Assembly: GCA_964034945.1 (NCBI GenBank)
Contig: OZ035961.1
Span: forward strand, 8,478,501-8,542,500
Reading direction: 5' to 3'
DNA length: 64,000 nucleotides
From: Chrysopilus asiliformis
Taxonomy: Eukaryota > Arthropoda > Insecta > Diptera > Rhagionidae
Each line of letters starts with the position of its first letter. The stretch's first letter is position 1. Made by a program: the position numbers and the translations under genes. Below, piece after piece: positions 1 through 9,683 of this stretch. The notes below the pieces were generated by a model. It was not told the DNA's origin, did no database searches, and saw only the letters and a list, made by a program, of their open reading frames with translations.

Positions 1-131
1 ACGGACATTCGGAATTCGAAATCTTTTGTTACCGAATAGTTCATTTTTGTGTCCCACAATTGGTTCGATGCGTTATAAGCGGTATACTTAATCTAATATC
101 CTTCCATATGATTCTCATACAGAGTATAACA
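1..131 (-). mobile_element. Terminal fragment of GTCCGTCTG interspersed repeat (copy 1, cut by window edge)
   Basis: Read on the minus strand this starts with the subterminal motif ATACTCTGTATGA, continues through a block resembling TTAGATTAAGTATACCG, and reaches a GTCCGT motif where the window begins. The same order recurs at 8138, 16741-17260 (minus), 23370, 34075-34210 (minus) and, diverged, at 48831. It is therefore one end of a multi-copy family, and only about 130 bp is visible here. No coding potential. Family assignment (Helentron/DINE-like) is inferred from the better copies. Confidence 0.75.
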
Positions 132-348
132 AAAAAAAATTAATCTAAAGTGATATTCTGATATACCATTAGCCACCGCAGAGATTCTAGCATAAAACTG
201 ATTGAAATATATTTAGTTTAATACTGAAAAGACGCAAACGGATGAATGCTTAACTATGCAGTAAAAATTTCAAAACATCAAATCTCATACCTTTTCTGTG
301 TAATCTCCTCGACAATATATTTCTAGCTAATTACGAGATAACCGTTTA

Positions 349-537
349 GTGGGATTTATTTTACCATTCCCATTATTTGTTATTGATAAGAGTAACCCTT
401 ATCAACCGAGATTTGCCCAGAAGTCAAACGATGATGAGAAATTGCAACAAATTACTATCCAGCGAGACGAAATCAACGAGGAATTTAATCGTGTAAACAA
501 AGCAGCTCTTATCACATTTGTTGGCCGTCATTTGTAA
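349..537 (+). CDS. Possible lone exon or small ORF, unknown protein
   Basis: This is an open frame of 62 codons ending in TAA. The first residues are hydrophobic and may be intronic read-through. From about residue 14 the composition is strikingly protein-like: charged and helical, with Asp/Glu/Lys/Gln runs around residues 27-48 and a final segment ending FVGRHL. A pyrimidine-leaning stretch followed by AG near 391 could be a splice acceptor, which would make this the terminal exon of a gene lying to the left of the window. No family is recognised. A chance ORF is the main alternative, since 60-codon ORFs are common by chance in this window. Confidence 0.25.
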   Translation: MGFILPFPLFVIDKSNPYQPRFAQKSNDDEKLQQITIQRDEINEEFNRVNKAALITFVGRHL

Positions 538-2301
538 TTTAATTGCGGGCGAACAGCATAAAGAGATCCATTTGTGAAATGGTGTTCAACTCGTTTATGA
601 TTTGTTTACATCGCCTACGAGTTACGGTGGAAATTGCTAATGTTGGCTGTGCTTTGGATTTTCGCGGCCGCGCACTAGGAAAATGGGAAAAAAGGGCAGT
701 AAATTGAGGCAAAGCGCAGAAATCCAATTTATCCCCAACTCCGTTTACACATTTTAATGGCGGACCAACAATCAGCGATGGCTCAAAAAGATGTTGATGA
801 CCACTTTCTTTGATTTATTTGTTTTTCATGCGTAACTATTACACTTTTCGGTAGCCACAATCGAAAATTGATATTTACATCAACAAACTGCAATTGAATT
901 TCGTAACGGAATCAACTTTTTTCACTATCAAAGCAGAGTCGAACTTGTTTTTCACCTTTCTGATGAATTTTCCGAATCAAAAACACTACGGCCGCCGGTG
1001 TTGCCGCATCACACCTTCATTGACACTTGGCATAGAAAAAGTTCCCACTTTCTGATTTGTTGATAAACACTGGCGGCATATTAAGCATATGATCTCGGAA
1101 GGAAATCTCCTGTAGCACTGAATTAATGAGAAATGCAAATAAATTAATTAACGCACTGCTAAATTCGCGAATGTTTCCTAATTGAAAAAAACAATGATTT
1201 TCCCTAAACTTTCGTCGTTTTTTGCATCTGGCACTGCACTTACACACACTACCAATCCGCAACAAACCATTGGTGCGAGCGAGAGGCACACACGCGTTGG
1301 AAGGAGATGCGACCAACGCACGAAAATACGCGTTTATTTTTAGCACACGGCGCAAGATTTTTCTGGTTGGATTTTTTTCTTTTCGTTTTCCCTTGATGCT
1401 GTGACACTTTTCTCGCTAGAAAATTCGAAGCCGAATGCACAAAATTCCGGAAGGGGAGAGGTGAATTTATTTGAGGGAAGAACTCATTAAACCATTGGAT
1501 ATTTCCCAGTTTCTCGCTGCTTTTATTTGGCGAAATGAATTTCCCCCTTGCCCTTCGCGTGCTACGCTAGATACGATCGCTAAAAAAGAAATCCACTGAC
1601 AGAAATATTTGGATGAGAGAAATCTCTTGGCGTGCAGAAGGGGAAAATCTACTAGAAATCTTCCCGATCGCAAGCCAAGTGAAAAGGGACTCAAAAGGAT
1701 TGTGGGCCTCCACTAACTGGGGCTCCCGATTTCACACCTGACTGTCGACGATTCATTGATGGCGTTGAAAGTGGCTTTTAGTTTCGGCGCCTAACAGGAT
1801 TCAGGCGAATCACATTTTTCACGCACAGTTTCTCGCTACAAATTCTTTTTTATTCGGAAACTTCGCCCGATGCCGTGAACTCGATTTGCTGGCGAAGAAC
1901 TACTGAGATTGACTTGACGTCGATGGTGGTGTGAAAGGTAGGCAGCATTTTCTGCAGGCCAGCACACATTCGAATCTCTCGAATCAATGCAATCGCATCG
2001 TCTCGCAAATCCACTGGAATTCACTAAATTCACACAACAAACAGTCAATTCATCGTTTCGATTAACTTTTCACCGTTGAACGCGACTTTTTACTATTATT
2101 TATTGGATTTTTTATTGCTTTATTTGTGAGGCAGAAATCAAGGAATCTGTCAAAACTTCTTGTGTTCTCTTTTTCGTGGATCTCCTCAACACACCAACGA
2201 ACACGTTTTACAGTGTAGAAATAATCGATTGATTTGGATGTGTTTTGCTAGGGCTGCCATATGCGAAACGGTGCTGTAGTTACGTGTTTTCACACCTGTT
2301 C
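538..2301. other. Unique, CpG-richer segment with no recognised gene
   Basis: This stretch is visibly less AT-rich than most of the window and contains clusters of CpG (for example around 985-1005, 1255-1350 and 1920-2000). It shows no repeat shared with the rest of the window. ORFs on both strands are short and overlap in contradictory frames. It could be promoter or non-coding 5' exon sequence of a gene whose coding exons lie to the left, but nothing here proves that. Confidence 0.35.
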
Positions 2302-3153
2302 CGTTTTCGACGATTTCCAGAGGTAAATGGTCGAATAGAAAATCGGATTGCCATTTCTCAAATTTCAAATCGAACACGAAAATTAGGCTTCTTTTAGACG
2401 TTTAAAGTTAATTGTCAAATTACTTTGACACAGATTTTTCAAGTAAAAGCCAAAATTGTATTTAAACTAGTGTGGTCATCGTGAAACTGATCTCCGTTGA
2501 ATATTTCAAATTATCTGTTGAAATTTTCAAATTATTTGATCATTATCCAATATTTGAACGAAAAATGTTGTAATCGCTTCATTTAAGTACAGTCTTCCTA
2601 GATCAGTCTTCCTAGAGCTTAAAAAGTCTCAAATATAACAAATTATTTAAAAAACTCAAAGCAAAGTTGATTTTTTGAACAAAATTTTCGAAGCAATCGA
2701 AAATTTTCGAACCGTTTTATTTGGAAAACGGTTTTCCGGTGGCCATACTCTAGATTTATCTAATTTAAACGATCCAATAAATTTGTCGCCGTAAATACTA
2801 CCAGAAATGCATTTTACTACACCTTCCAGGGAAATTGCGTATACGAAATGTTCTAATTGCATACCAAATCCCATTCTAATTCCAGTTTTTATTGGAAAGT
2901 TTCTAGTTCGCTTGATAAATGAATGTGAATGTACTAGAATTAGCATTCGTAAACGGCCTTAATGGGCCTTAAGATCAAAATGGTTTGCTCATAAACGCAA
3001 CCATCAACTAAATTTGACAAATAAATTTAATCGTCCGAAAAAATTGCTATACCGAAATTGGAGTTTTTTTTTTCAAAGTTTAGACTCCAAAATGGGTGCG
3101 TTCAGTTCGTCGCTCAGCGCATTGCCAGGTTGGAGTAAACTACCGTATATTCG
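2302..3153. repeat. Dispersed duplication, copy 1 (852 bp)
   Basis: This matches 5385-5972 in the same orientation. Both copies begin at CGTTTTCGAC and end just after a segment beginning ATGGGTGCGTTCAG. Relative to copy 2 it has two extra blocks, about 55 bp near 2442-2497 and about 195 bp near 2755-2950. The conserved segment near the right end could encode a short peptide starting MGAFSSS. In copy 2 that frame stops after 18 codons, while here it runs on. Both copies end on the left at the reverse complement of a hammerhead core (GUCGAAAACG on the minus strand), so this may be the body of a ribozyme-bearing element rather than a duplicated gene. Confidence 0.8.
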
Positions 3154-3481
3154 TATAGCAGAACGGGCGGGAGATATTTTACCGCCGGGCGGGAAATTTT
3201 TCTTCTTTTCAAAATTTTCTTTTGTCTTTTGTAAAACTCGAAGTGAAAGGAGTGAGATTAGATCAAGTTTTTATTGAATTAACAAATTTAATAACTAAAT
3301 AAAAAATATATTAAAAAAACATAGTGACGGCAAATTCACAGCCTTTTTTAAAAATACATATAGTGATTTTTTAAGTGGCAAAAGGTAGAGAAAATATTAA
3401 AATAAAAATGGCAAATTCACAGCCTTTGCGTTCACGTTTTTCCAATTTAAAAAGTGTGAAAATTAGTGGAAAACCTTAAAA
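3154..3481. other. AT-rich spacer with a short direct repeat
   Basis: No gene is seen. A motif reading GGCAAATTCACAGCCTTT occurs twice (near 3329 and 3410), separated by AT-rich sequence. There is a homopolymer-rich stretch at about 3296-3320. Confidence 0.4.
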
Positions 3482-4155
3482 CTAATCTAAATCGTACTCT
3501 GATGATGCATGTTGCAGCCGGATGTGACGTCTAAAATCGGCGAGTACACAATATTTCCGACCACATACCCCACAAATTAGTTTGGCGTGTATTTCGGAAT
3601 ATATGCCAAGTTTACACCTTATTTTCAGTTTGTTTTCCTTTAATTCCTTAAACTTTTTCTTATAATTATCATCGATTTCTCCAAAGTAGGTTTCTCTAAC
3701 TTTTCTCTTTAATTTTGAATTTCCAAATTCAAGTATCAGTGGATGATGGTGGTGTGGGTAGGGCAGATGAGTCGTCAACAGATACTGAAACCTTCCTTAG
3801 TTGTTAAAGGTCACCATCAGGAGCTTCAACCTCATAGCTTGTGAAGCCATATTGCCTGTAAAGGTCCTCGAGCGTTTCTAAATTAAAAAAAAAAACAATT
3901 AAGTGTGAAAGTGTTAATATTGAAAACATTACGGGCTTGTTCGTTTGCCGATATTGTGTCGGGATCGTTAAATAAACTACTTGAAAAACCTATATCGAAA
4001 TTTCCCTCAGAAGATAGTGTGGCAGTGGAATCAACTTTGGCATCCTTTTTCCCAACAACAGTTACCACTTGAGAGGAAGTACACGGTGTCTTATTTTTAA
4101 AATCGACTCTTGTATCGGAGGATACTGTGGAAGTGGTACTGGAGACAGAATTCGT
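3482..4155 (-). pseudogene. Broken C2H2 zinc-finger gene fragment (minus strand)
   Basis: On the minus strand, 4155-3933 is an open Ser/Thr-rich frame. It joins 3877-3804 across a 55-bp intron (3932-3878, GT...TTTAG) and keeps a protein-like frame (TLEDLYRQYGFTSYE) until a TAA at 3806-3804. Past this stop the same frame continues sensibly (PTPPSSTDT). A frame change near 3735 then leads into a Lys-rich segment. This ends in a C2H2 finger, C-X2-C-X12-H-X4-H, close to the final stop at 3482. The stop plus the frame shift argue for a decayed gene. The upstream side is cut at 4155-4158, exactly where the ribozyme-bearing repeat begins, so the N-terminus is missing. An alternative is two separate genes or unrecognised splicing. 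The original protein is not identified. Confidence 0.55.
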
Positions 4156-4190
4156 TTAGACCTCTACTGGCACGGCTGAACGTTTTCGAC
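4152..4190. repeat. 39-bp direct repeat, left copy
   Basis: It matches 5356-5394 with a single difference (4171 C versus 5375 T). The two lie exactly 1,204 bp apart. Read on the minus strand, the repeat contains the 3' half of a hammerhead ribozyme (GAAA core, palindromic stem III, cleavage site and 3' strand of stem I) followed by a conserved tail AGTAGAGGTCTAAACGA. The arrangement resembles the pseudo-LTRs of Penelope-like elements or the terminal repeats of retrozymes. Confidence 0.85.
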
Positions 4191-4219
4191 CCCGCCACGG
4201 GTCTCATCAGAGCCTTGCC
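4169..4219 (-). ncRNA. Type I hammerhead ribozyme (HHR-1)
   Basis: On the minus strand all core positions are present: CUGAUGA at 4210-4204, GAAA at 4187-4184, and cleavage residue C17 at 4178, giving predicted cleavage between 4178 and 4177. Stem II is GACCC/GGGUC (4203-4199 with 4192-4188), capped by loop GUGGCG. Stem I is GGCU/AGCC plus GGCA/UGCC with one A-G mismatch between (4219-4211 with 4177-4169). Stem III is the minimal self-complementary AACGUU. A very short palindromic stem III is known from hammerheads of Penelope-like elements and some satellite DNAs, which are thought to act best as dimers. The locus forms the left end of a 1.2 kb direct-repeat unit. Activity is inferred from structure only. 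Confidence 0.85.
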
Positions 4220-4319
4220 TAATACATACACGTAAAGTGTACTATTGATTGTGGGTTTCACACTCAATATTATTTATTTATGTTATTTAAATTTTATCTT
4301 TATTTTTCACTTACCTTCT

Positions 4320-5212
4320 ATTTTTTGTTACCATTTCCTACTCCTTTCCCGCTTCTGTTTCCTCCTCTTATCTGCTCTGCTCCGCTCCTCCCCGCTTCCT
4401 CTCTGGTCTTTAGTCCTGCCACTTCACCCCACTTCACTTTTGTCAGATATTGTCGCTTCGGCGTCTCGCGATAAACTGTCTGCCGCCTTATGTGGCTCCT
4501 CCTTATATAACCTTGTTCCTACCATGCATGTCTTTTCCTTACTTGTCCTACTACCCTGCCTTTTCCTTTTTGTTCCATATGTTTCTCCTACATCCATATC
4601 CTTCGTTCTTAACTGCTATTCGTTGCTACTGCTGCTCTTTCTTTCCCTTTATTGCCTACCTTCCCTTCCCTCTCCCCCTCCCTCACCATAGCTCCTTTAC
4701 TTCCCTGATTTCCCGTTTTTCTCCTTTATTGTTCCCTCTTTTCTTATCCTTCTCTGCCTTTCTTCTTCACCCTGTCCTCTGCCTTCAATATTCCGCTTCA
4801 ATCCTTTAGCCTTGTTTCTTCTTCTGCTTCTTTTTCTCCCCTATCCCCTCTCCCTTCCCCTTGATCCTCTATATCTCCCCGATTTCCCGTTTTTTCTCCT
4901 TCTCTGCTCCCTATTCTTCTTGTTTCTTCCTTGTTCTCTCCTCCTTCTCGCGCTATCTCCTTCTTCCTATTCCCTCCCTTCTATTCCCTACCCATCTGTT
5001 TCCTCCTTGTACCTGCTGTGCTACTCTCCTCTACTTCTCTCCGCTTCTCTCCTTGCCCGTCCTTCTTTCTTCTGCCTCCCTTTTCCCTCCCCTTTCCCCT
5101 CTCCCTTCCCTTCGATCCTCTAAAACCTTCCGGTTTCCCTCTTTTCTCCTTATCAGCTCCTTGTTCTCCTTCTCCTCTCCTCCTTGTGCTCTTGTCCTTT
5201 CCTATTATAAGT
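4320..5212. repeat. Polypyrimidine (C/T-rich) tract, about 0.9 kb
   Basis: The plus strand is overwhelmingly C and T for roughly 900 bp, so overlapping ORFs in several frames encode only Leu/Ser/Pro/Phe-rich nonsense. A motif of the form CTCTCCCTTCCC..GATCCTCTA recurs near 4850-4870 and 5098-5122, suggesting an old internal duplication. It makes up the body of the unit bounded by the two 39-bp hammerhead-containing repeats. An RNA read from the minus strand would be purine-rich here. Triplex or H-DNA potential is possible. Confidence 0.8.
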
Positions 5213-5355
5213 TTCTAAAAATTTGTCATTATTCTATCTTCTAAAAATCGTTAGTTTTTTTGTCTTCCTCCAGCTATCTGGTGGTCCCTACTCCTACCTA
5301 CATCTCCTCTATTTTTTCTACTCAAGTCCTATATTTGGTTTCAAGGGTTTTTTGG

Positions 5356-5394
5356 TCGTTTAGACCTCTACTGGTACGGCTGAACGTTTTCGAC
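5356..5394. repeat. 39-bp direct repeat, right copy, with partial hammerhead
   Basis: This is the second copy of the 4152-4190 repeat. On the minus strand it keeps the GUCGAAA core, palindromic AACGUU stem III, cleavage position (5382/5381) and AGCCGUACC stem I strand. The CUGAUGA half is absent and is replaced by the start of the 5385-5972 repeat. It is therefore not catalytically competent alone, but it marks the start of a 1,204-nt unit ending at the intact ribozyme HHR-1. Confidence 0.85.
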
Positions 5395-5972
5395 GATTTC
5401 GAGAGGTAAATGGTCGAATGGAAAATCGGATTGCCATATCTCAAATTTCATATCGAACACGAAAATTAGGCTTCTTTTAGACGATCAAAGTTAATTGTCA
5501 AATTTCTTTGACACACATTTTTCAAGAATATTTCAAATTATCTGTTGAAATTTTCAAATTCTTTGTCATTATCCAATATTTGAACGAAAAATGTTGTAAT
5601 CGATTCATTTAAGTACAGTTTTCCTGGATCAAAGGCTTAGAAAGTTTCAAATACAACAAATTATTTAAAAAACTCAAAGCAAAGCTGATTTTTTGAACAA
5701 AATTTTCGAAGCAATCGAAAATTTTCGAACCGTTTTATTTCGAAAATGGTTTTCCGGTGGCCATACTCTAGATTCGCAAACGGCCTTAAGGCCACAACAA
5801 TTCGCTCATAAACGCGACCATCAACTAAATTTGACAAATAAATTTAATCGTCTGAAAAAATTGCAATACCGAAATTGGAAAGTTTTTTTTTTCAAAGATT
5901 TTACTCTAAGATGGGTGCGTTCAGTTCGTCGTTTAGCGCATTGCCAGGTTGGAGTAAACTACCGTAAATTCG
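5385..5972. repeat. Dispersed duplication, copy 2 (588 bp)
   Basis: This is the shorter copy of the 2302-3153 repeat, high identity over its length, lacking two blocks present there. Its right end lies only about 150 bp upstream of the start codon at 6125, so it may contribute promoter or 5' leader sequence to the isochorismatase-domain gene. Its short ATG-initiated frame (ATGGGTGCG..., near 5911) terminates after 18 codons. Confidence 0.8.
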
Positions 5973-6124
5973 ACCTTGAGTTTCTGTCAGACGAGCCTAA
6001 AACTGCAGAACGAATAAACAGAAACGTAAAAATAAAGTCATAAAAGTCAGAATATTCGCCTTGAGTAGTGTATTTATATTTATTTACTGATTACTGCCAA
6101 TTCGATTAAGATTGAAAGTGAAAA

Positions 6125-7834
6125 ATGCTGCGTCAATTATCAAAAATTGGTTTTTTGGAACCGAATAAAACTTTATTTTTGCTCTGCGATATTCAGGACA
6201 AATTCCGACCTGGAATGAAATATTTTGATGCAATGGTCAAAAACGCCGATAAACTGGTATTTATATTGTAATTTTTTATTAATTAAGTTAAATATTTCGA
6301 TTGCGTAATCAAAATGTACCGAAAGTGCCTATTTTTATCAAAGTAAACAAACCCATTTGAGTGCAAATGAGGTTAGAATTATTTTTTTTATTGCAAAAAA
6401 TCTGATAGTAAAATGAGTTTGGTTAGTAATTTTTTTATTTATCTACTTGGCAATCTTTCAGAGTGATAGAAAATTGATAAATTAGCCAAGGTCATGATTT
6501 TGCATTGAGAAGAAGGAAAATATAAGTTACGGGGTAATTTTTTAAAAATAATCTTTCAGTTATTGGCATTCGATAAGAATATAAAAATATTTGTAAAAAT
6601 ATTATCTCGAAAATAGTTTGAAAAAAAAAATTAATTTAGAGTTCAATAAAAATTTCTAGACAAATAATTTAGCAACGGTGAAATTTCAAAAAACCGTACA
6701 GCGTTCGAAGGAATTATAAAAAAAGCTTTTATTCGACAAGACTTTTGTTTGAGAATTTGTAAAAGTAGAGTTAACGGTTTTTATTGACCAAAAATTCATA
6801 GAAATTCACGATTTTATTGAGAGTTTCATATAAGATTTTCTAGAATTGGAACATTTGAGAACCACTGAGATTTTCAAACTTTTATTCCAGTAGCTCTAAA
6901 ATAATTTTTGAAATCTTGTAGACCGGTTGATAGAAAAACACATTTTTGTAAAACGATCGAAATTTTTGATGAATATAAATCTTTCTGTGCTGCAAAAAAG
7001 AAAGCAAAAAACGTTGTTTTAAATTTTTGCGAAAAAACACCACAAAAACGACAAATATGTTAGTTCATTTAAATTTGTAGTTTCTCTAAAATTGAAATCT
7101 AAATTTGTTTATATTTTAGTGATGTCCAACATTTGATTTACTTTTTTTATATATTTTTAGGTACAAGCTGGTAAAATTCTGGATATTCCTCTATTAGTCA
7201 CTGAACATTATCCAGAAAAGTTGGGAAAAATTGTAAAGGATATCGATGTCTCTCATGCTAGGGGAATTTTTGCAAAAACCCTTTTTAGTATGGCGACACC
7301 AGAGTTAATTGCAAAAGTTCACGAAATCTACTGTGGAAAATTAGAGAATATTGTACTTTTTGGATTGGAAGTATGTCTATTAACCTTCTCGTGGACAGTA
7401 AATGTTTGAATATTACCTTTTCTACATATTTTTGACTAAATTTTAGAATTTCTTAATTGTATCTTCACAAAAACATATTTTTGCCTGCAAACAAACATTT
7501 CTGTCCACGAAAGGTTAACAAATTCCCGTCAAAACAATTTTTAAATTTCAAATTCTTTTTTTAGGCCCACATTTGCATGGAGCAAACTGCCATGGACTTT
7601 TTACAACAAGGCTATAATATTAATATCGCCGCTGATTGTTGCATGTCCCGAACGATTGAGGATCGCATACTTGCGTTGGAACGGCTTCGTCAAATTGGAT
7701 GTTTTGTCACGACGAGCGAAAGCATAATATTCAAATTGATGAAAAACAAAAATCATCCGAAATTTGACTTGGTGCGAAAACTCGTAAACGATCCATCGGT
7801 TGAAAGTGCCTTAGTACCAGGTGCCAAACTTTGA
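6125..7834 (+). CDS. ISOC1: Isochorismatase domain-containing protein (ISOC1/ISOC2 family), 3 exons, 203 aa
   Basis: Exons are 6125-6256, 7161-7370 and 7565-7834. The introns (904 and 194 bp) have GT donors (GTATTT, GTATGT) and TTTTAG/TTTTTTTAG acceptors, both in phase 0. The 203-residue product matches the animal ISOC1/2 cysteine-hydrolase fold: LFLLCDIQDKFR near the N-terminus (Asp22), the family KTxFSM motif with Lys83, and GLEAHICMEQT with nucleophile Cys118. Together these give the Asp-Lys-Cys triad of isochorismatase-like hydrolases. Length is close to human ISOC2 (about 205 aa). The conserved VTEHYP and LERLRQIGCFVTTSES segments agree with the family. The natural substrate of animal ISOC proteins is not established. 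The chain ends in Ala-Lys-Leu, a type 1 peroxisomal targeting-like tripeptide. The start is the first ATG, in an AAAA context, directly before conserved sequence. ISOC1 versus ISOC2 orthology is unresolved; the symbol is a family label. Confidence 0.95.
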
Positions 7835-7954
7835 AGCAAGAAACTTGTCTTCAATATTACGAAACAATCTATGTGTCTAAAACTATGTAAAAGAATTTAT
7901 ATATGCCTTATAAAGGTGTCATACAATGTTATTGTTAAACAACTATTTTTCCAA

Positions 7955-7960
7955 ATTAAA
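7955..7960 (+). terminator. Candidate polyadenylation signal ATTAAA
   Basis: ATTAAA, the commonest variant of AATAAA, lies about 120 bp after the isochorismatase-domain gene's stop codon. It is followed within about 40 bp by a T/GT-rich stretch. This is a plausible 3' end, but the motif is short and the region AT-rich. Confidence 0.45.
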
Positions 7961-8897
7961 ATGCATTTATAGAAATTAATTTTTTGGTCAAAAAGTCTTT
8001 GTTTTTTTTTTGTTCAATACCAGATATTAATATATTTCTAGGGCAATTAATATTTCCAAAAATTTTGCTACAAAAATTTGAAACTAGTTTGAGGTTTACC
8101 ATGTTTTATACTGCATAGCTAAGTCATTGCGATAAAATGCTACTTTTTATACTGTATATAAGAATCATATAAAAGTATATTTGATTTAGTATACCGTTTT
8201 TAACGCAACGAACCAATCTACAACAGGGCGTTTGGGTTTGGGATGACAAAAGATTTTGATTTCCGTCTGTTCGTCCGTCTGTCTGTGAAACTCTCGAAGG
8301 AATTAATCTAGAGCAGTGGTTCCCAAAGTGGTCCCTACGGACCCCCAGGGGTCCCCGGGATCATTCAGGGGGTCCGTGGAAAATTAAAATTGATTTGGGG
8401 GTCCCTGAACAACGTCAGGGGGTCCGCGCAAGGTTTAATATGAAATAAAAAAATGGTGACACATTTTTATTAATATGGAAGTTAAAATAAATAACAATGA
8501 ATAAATTATTAGCGATTTTTACGTCCTAATTAAAATATTTATAGTTAGACATATTGGATTTTATTTTTTAATATAATGCACCCTAAAAGTTATAGCTTAG
8601 GTACTATTTTATATTTTTGTTTAATTTGTTTACTTCTGCGAATAACCAAATCCGCGAATGTTTGGAATTACTGTACATTACTGTATTATTATATTCTGTT
8701 GTGAATTAATTGGTACAAAATGAGTACCTACACAATATGTGACATTTACATGAAATTTTATCCTCACATCTCAAATAATTAATTCAAGAGAGCGTTACAT
8801 TGCAGCATTCAATTTTTATTATAATTAACATTTGCAACAATAAAATTTTTGATATTGTAACGGTCCACGGGTAAGAAGTTGCAAGGACATTCGAGAT

Positions 8898-9662
8898 TAG
8901 GGATGCCAACGATACCTCGATGTTTGCAAAACATCGAGGTATCGTTGAAAAATATCGAGTTTTAACCTCGATGTTGAACAGACCGATATATCGAGGTATC
9001 GATGTTGTTATCCACGATGTAGAGAAACTAATTTTAGGAATAGAGGGACTAGTTTTTAGATAGATTTAATATAGCCACTCAAAGATTTGTTTAAATTTTC
9101 TTTGGTATCAATTTTCGGTTCCATCTTTCTACAAGATTTCGCAAAAAATACCAGAGCTAGCCATGAAATTTTACAGAGAAGTTTGGTCCTGATGTGGAAA
9201 TCCGTTAATCGGAAGTAACCAAAACGGCGGCTTTTTAAAAACTATGCGGTTTTTTGCGATTTATTCCGAAACTAACCATTTTCCAGTAGTCTTATGTATT
9301 ACAAAACTTGGAGACAATAAAATATGCTACATTTATGTCTTTTACTAGAACTCCGTATCTCAAGTCGTCATGAAAATATGCCGGTATTTCAAAATAATTA
9401 GTTTTTTGCGAATATCTCGAAAATTAACGGGTTTTTGGTGGTTCAACGTATAAGAAGAATTAAAACCGTGTTAATTCTACCTGGGTGCACTTCACCCACA
9501 GTAGAGCATCCGCCAGGTGGCTAAATTATTTATTAAATTTAACTTTTTCAAAACATCGGAAAAACGATGTTTTCAGGACGATGTTTTTTGATATCGATGT
9601 CGCCTTAAAAAAAACATCGATTTTCGATATATCGAGGTTTTATGAACGATGTTGCATCCCTA
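8898..9662. mobile_element. Second hAT-like element nested in the first (765 bp)
   Basis: It begins TAGGGATGCCAAC and ends with the imperfect inverted counterpart GTTGCATCCCTA. It is flanked by a perfect 8-bp duplication TTCGAGAT (8890-8897 and 9663-9670). Motifs of the type ACATCGAGGTATCG and their inverses recur in both subterminal regions (8918-9004 and 9546-9650), producing strong foldback potential. No transposase is visible. Insertion was into the cluster of heat-shock-like repeats of the outer element. Confidence 0.9.
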
Positions 9663-9683
9663 TTCGAGATCTGGCGTGAACGC

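Noticed and set aside
955..985. CTGATGAATTTTCCGAATCAAA on the plus strand as a hammerhead
   Set aside because: The GAAA core is absent (GAATCAAA) and no stem I was found.
4245..5244. Several overlapping long ORFs of 60-148 codons
   Set aside because: They come from the C/T-rich tract, encode only Leu/Ser/Pro/Phe strings in all three frames, and have no start or splice context.
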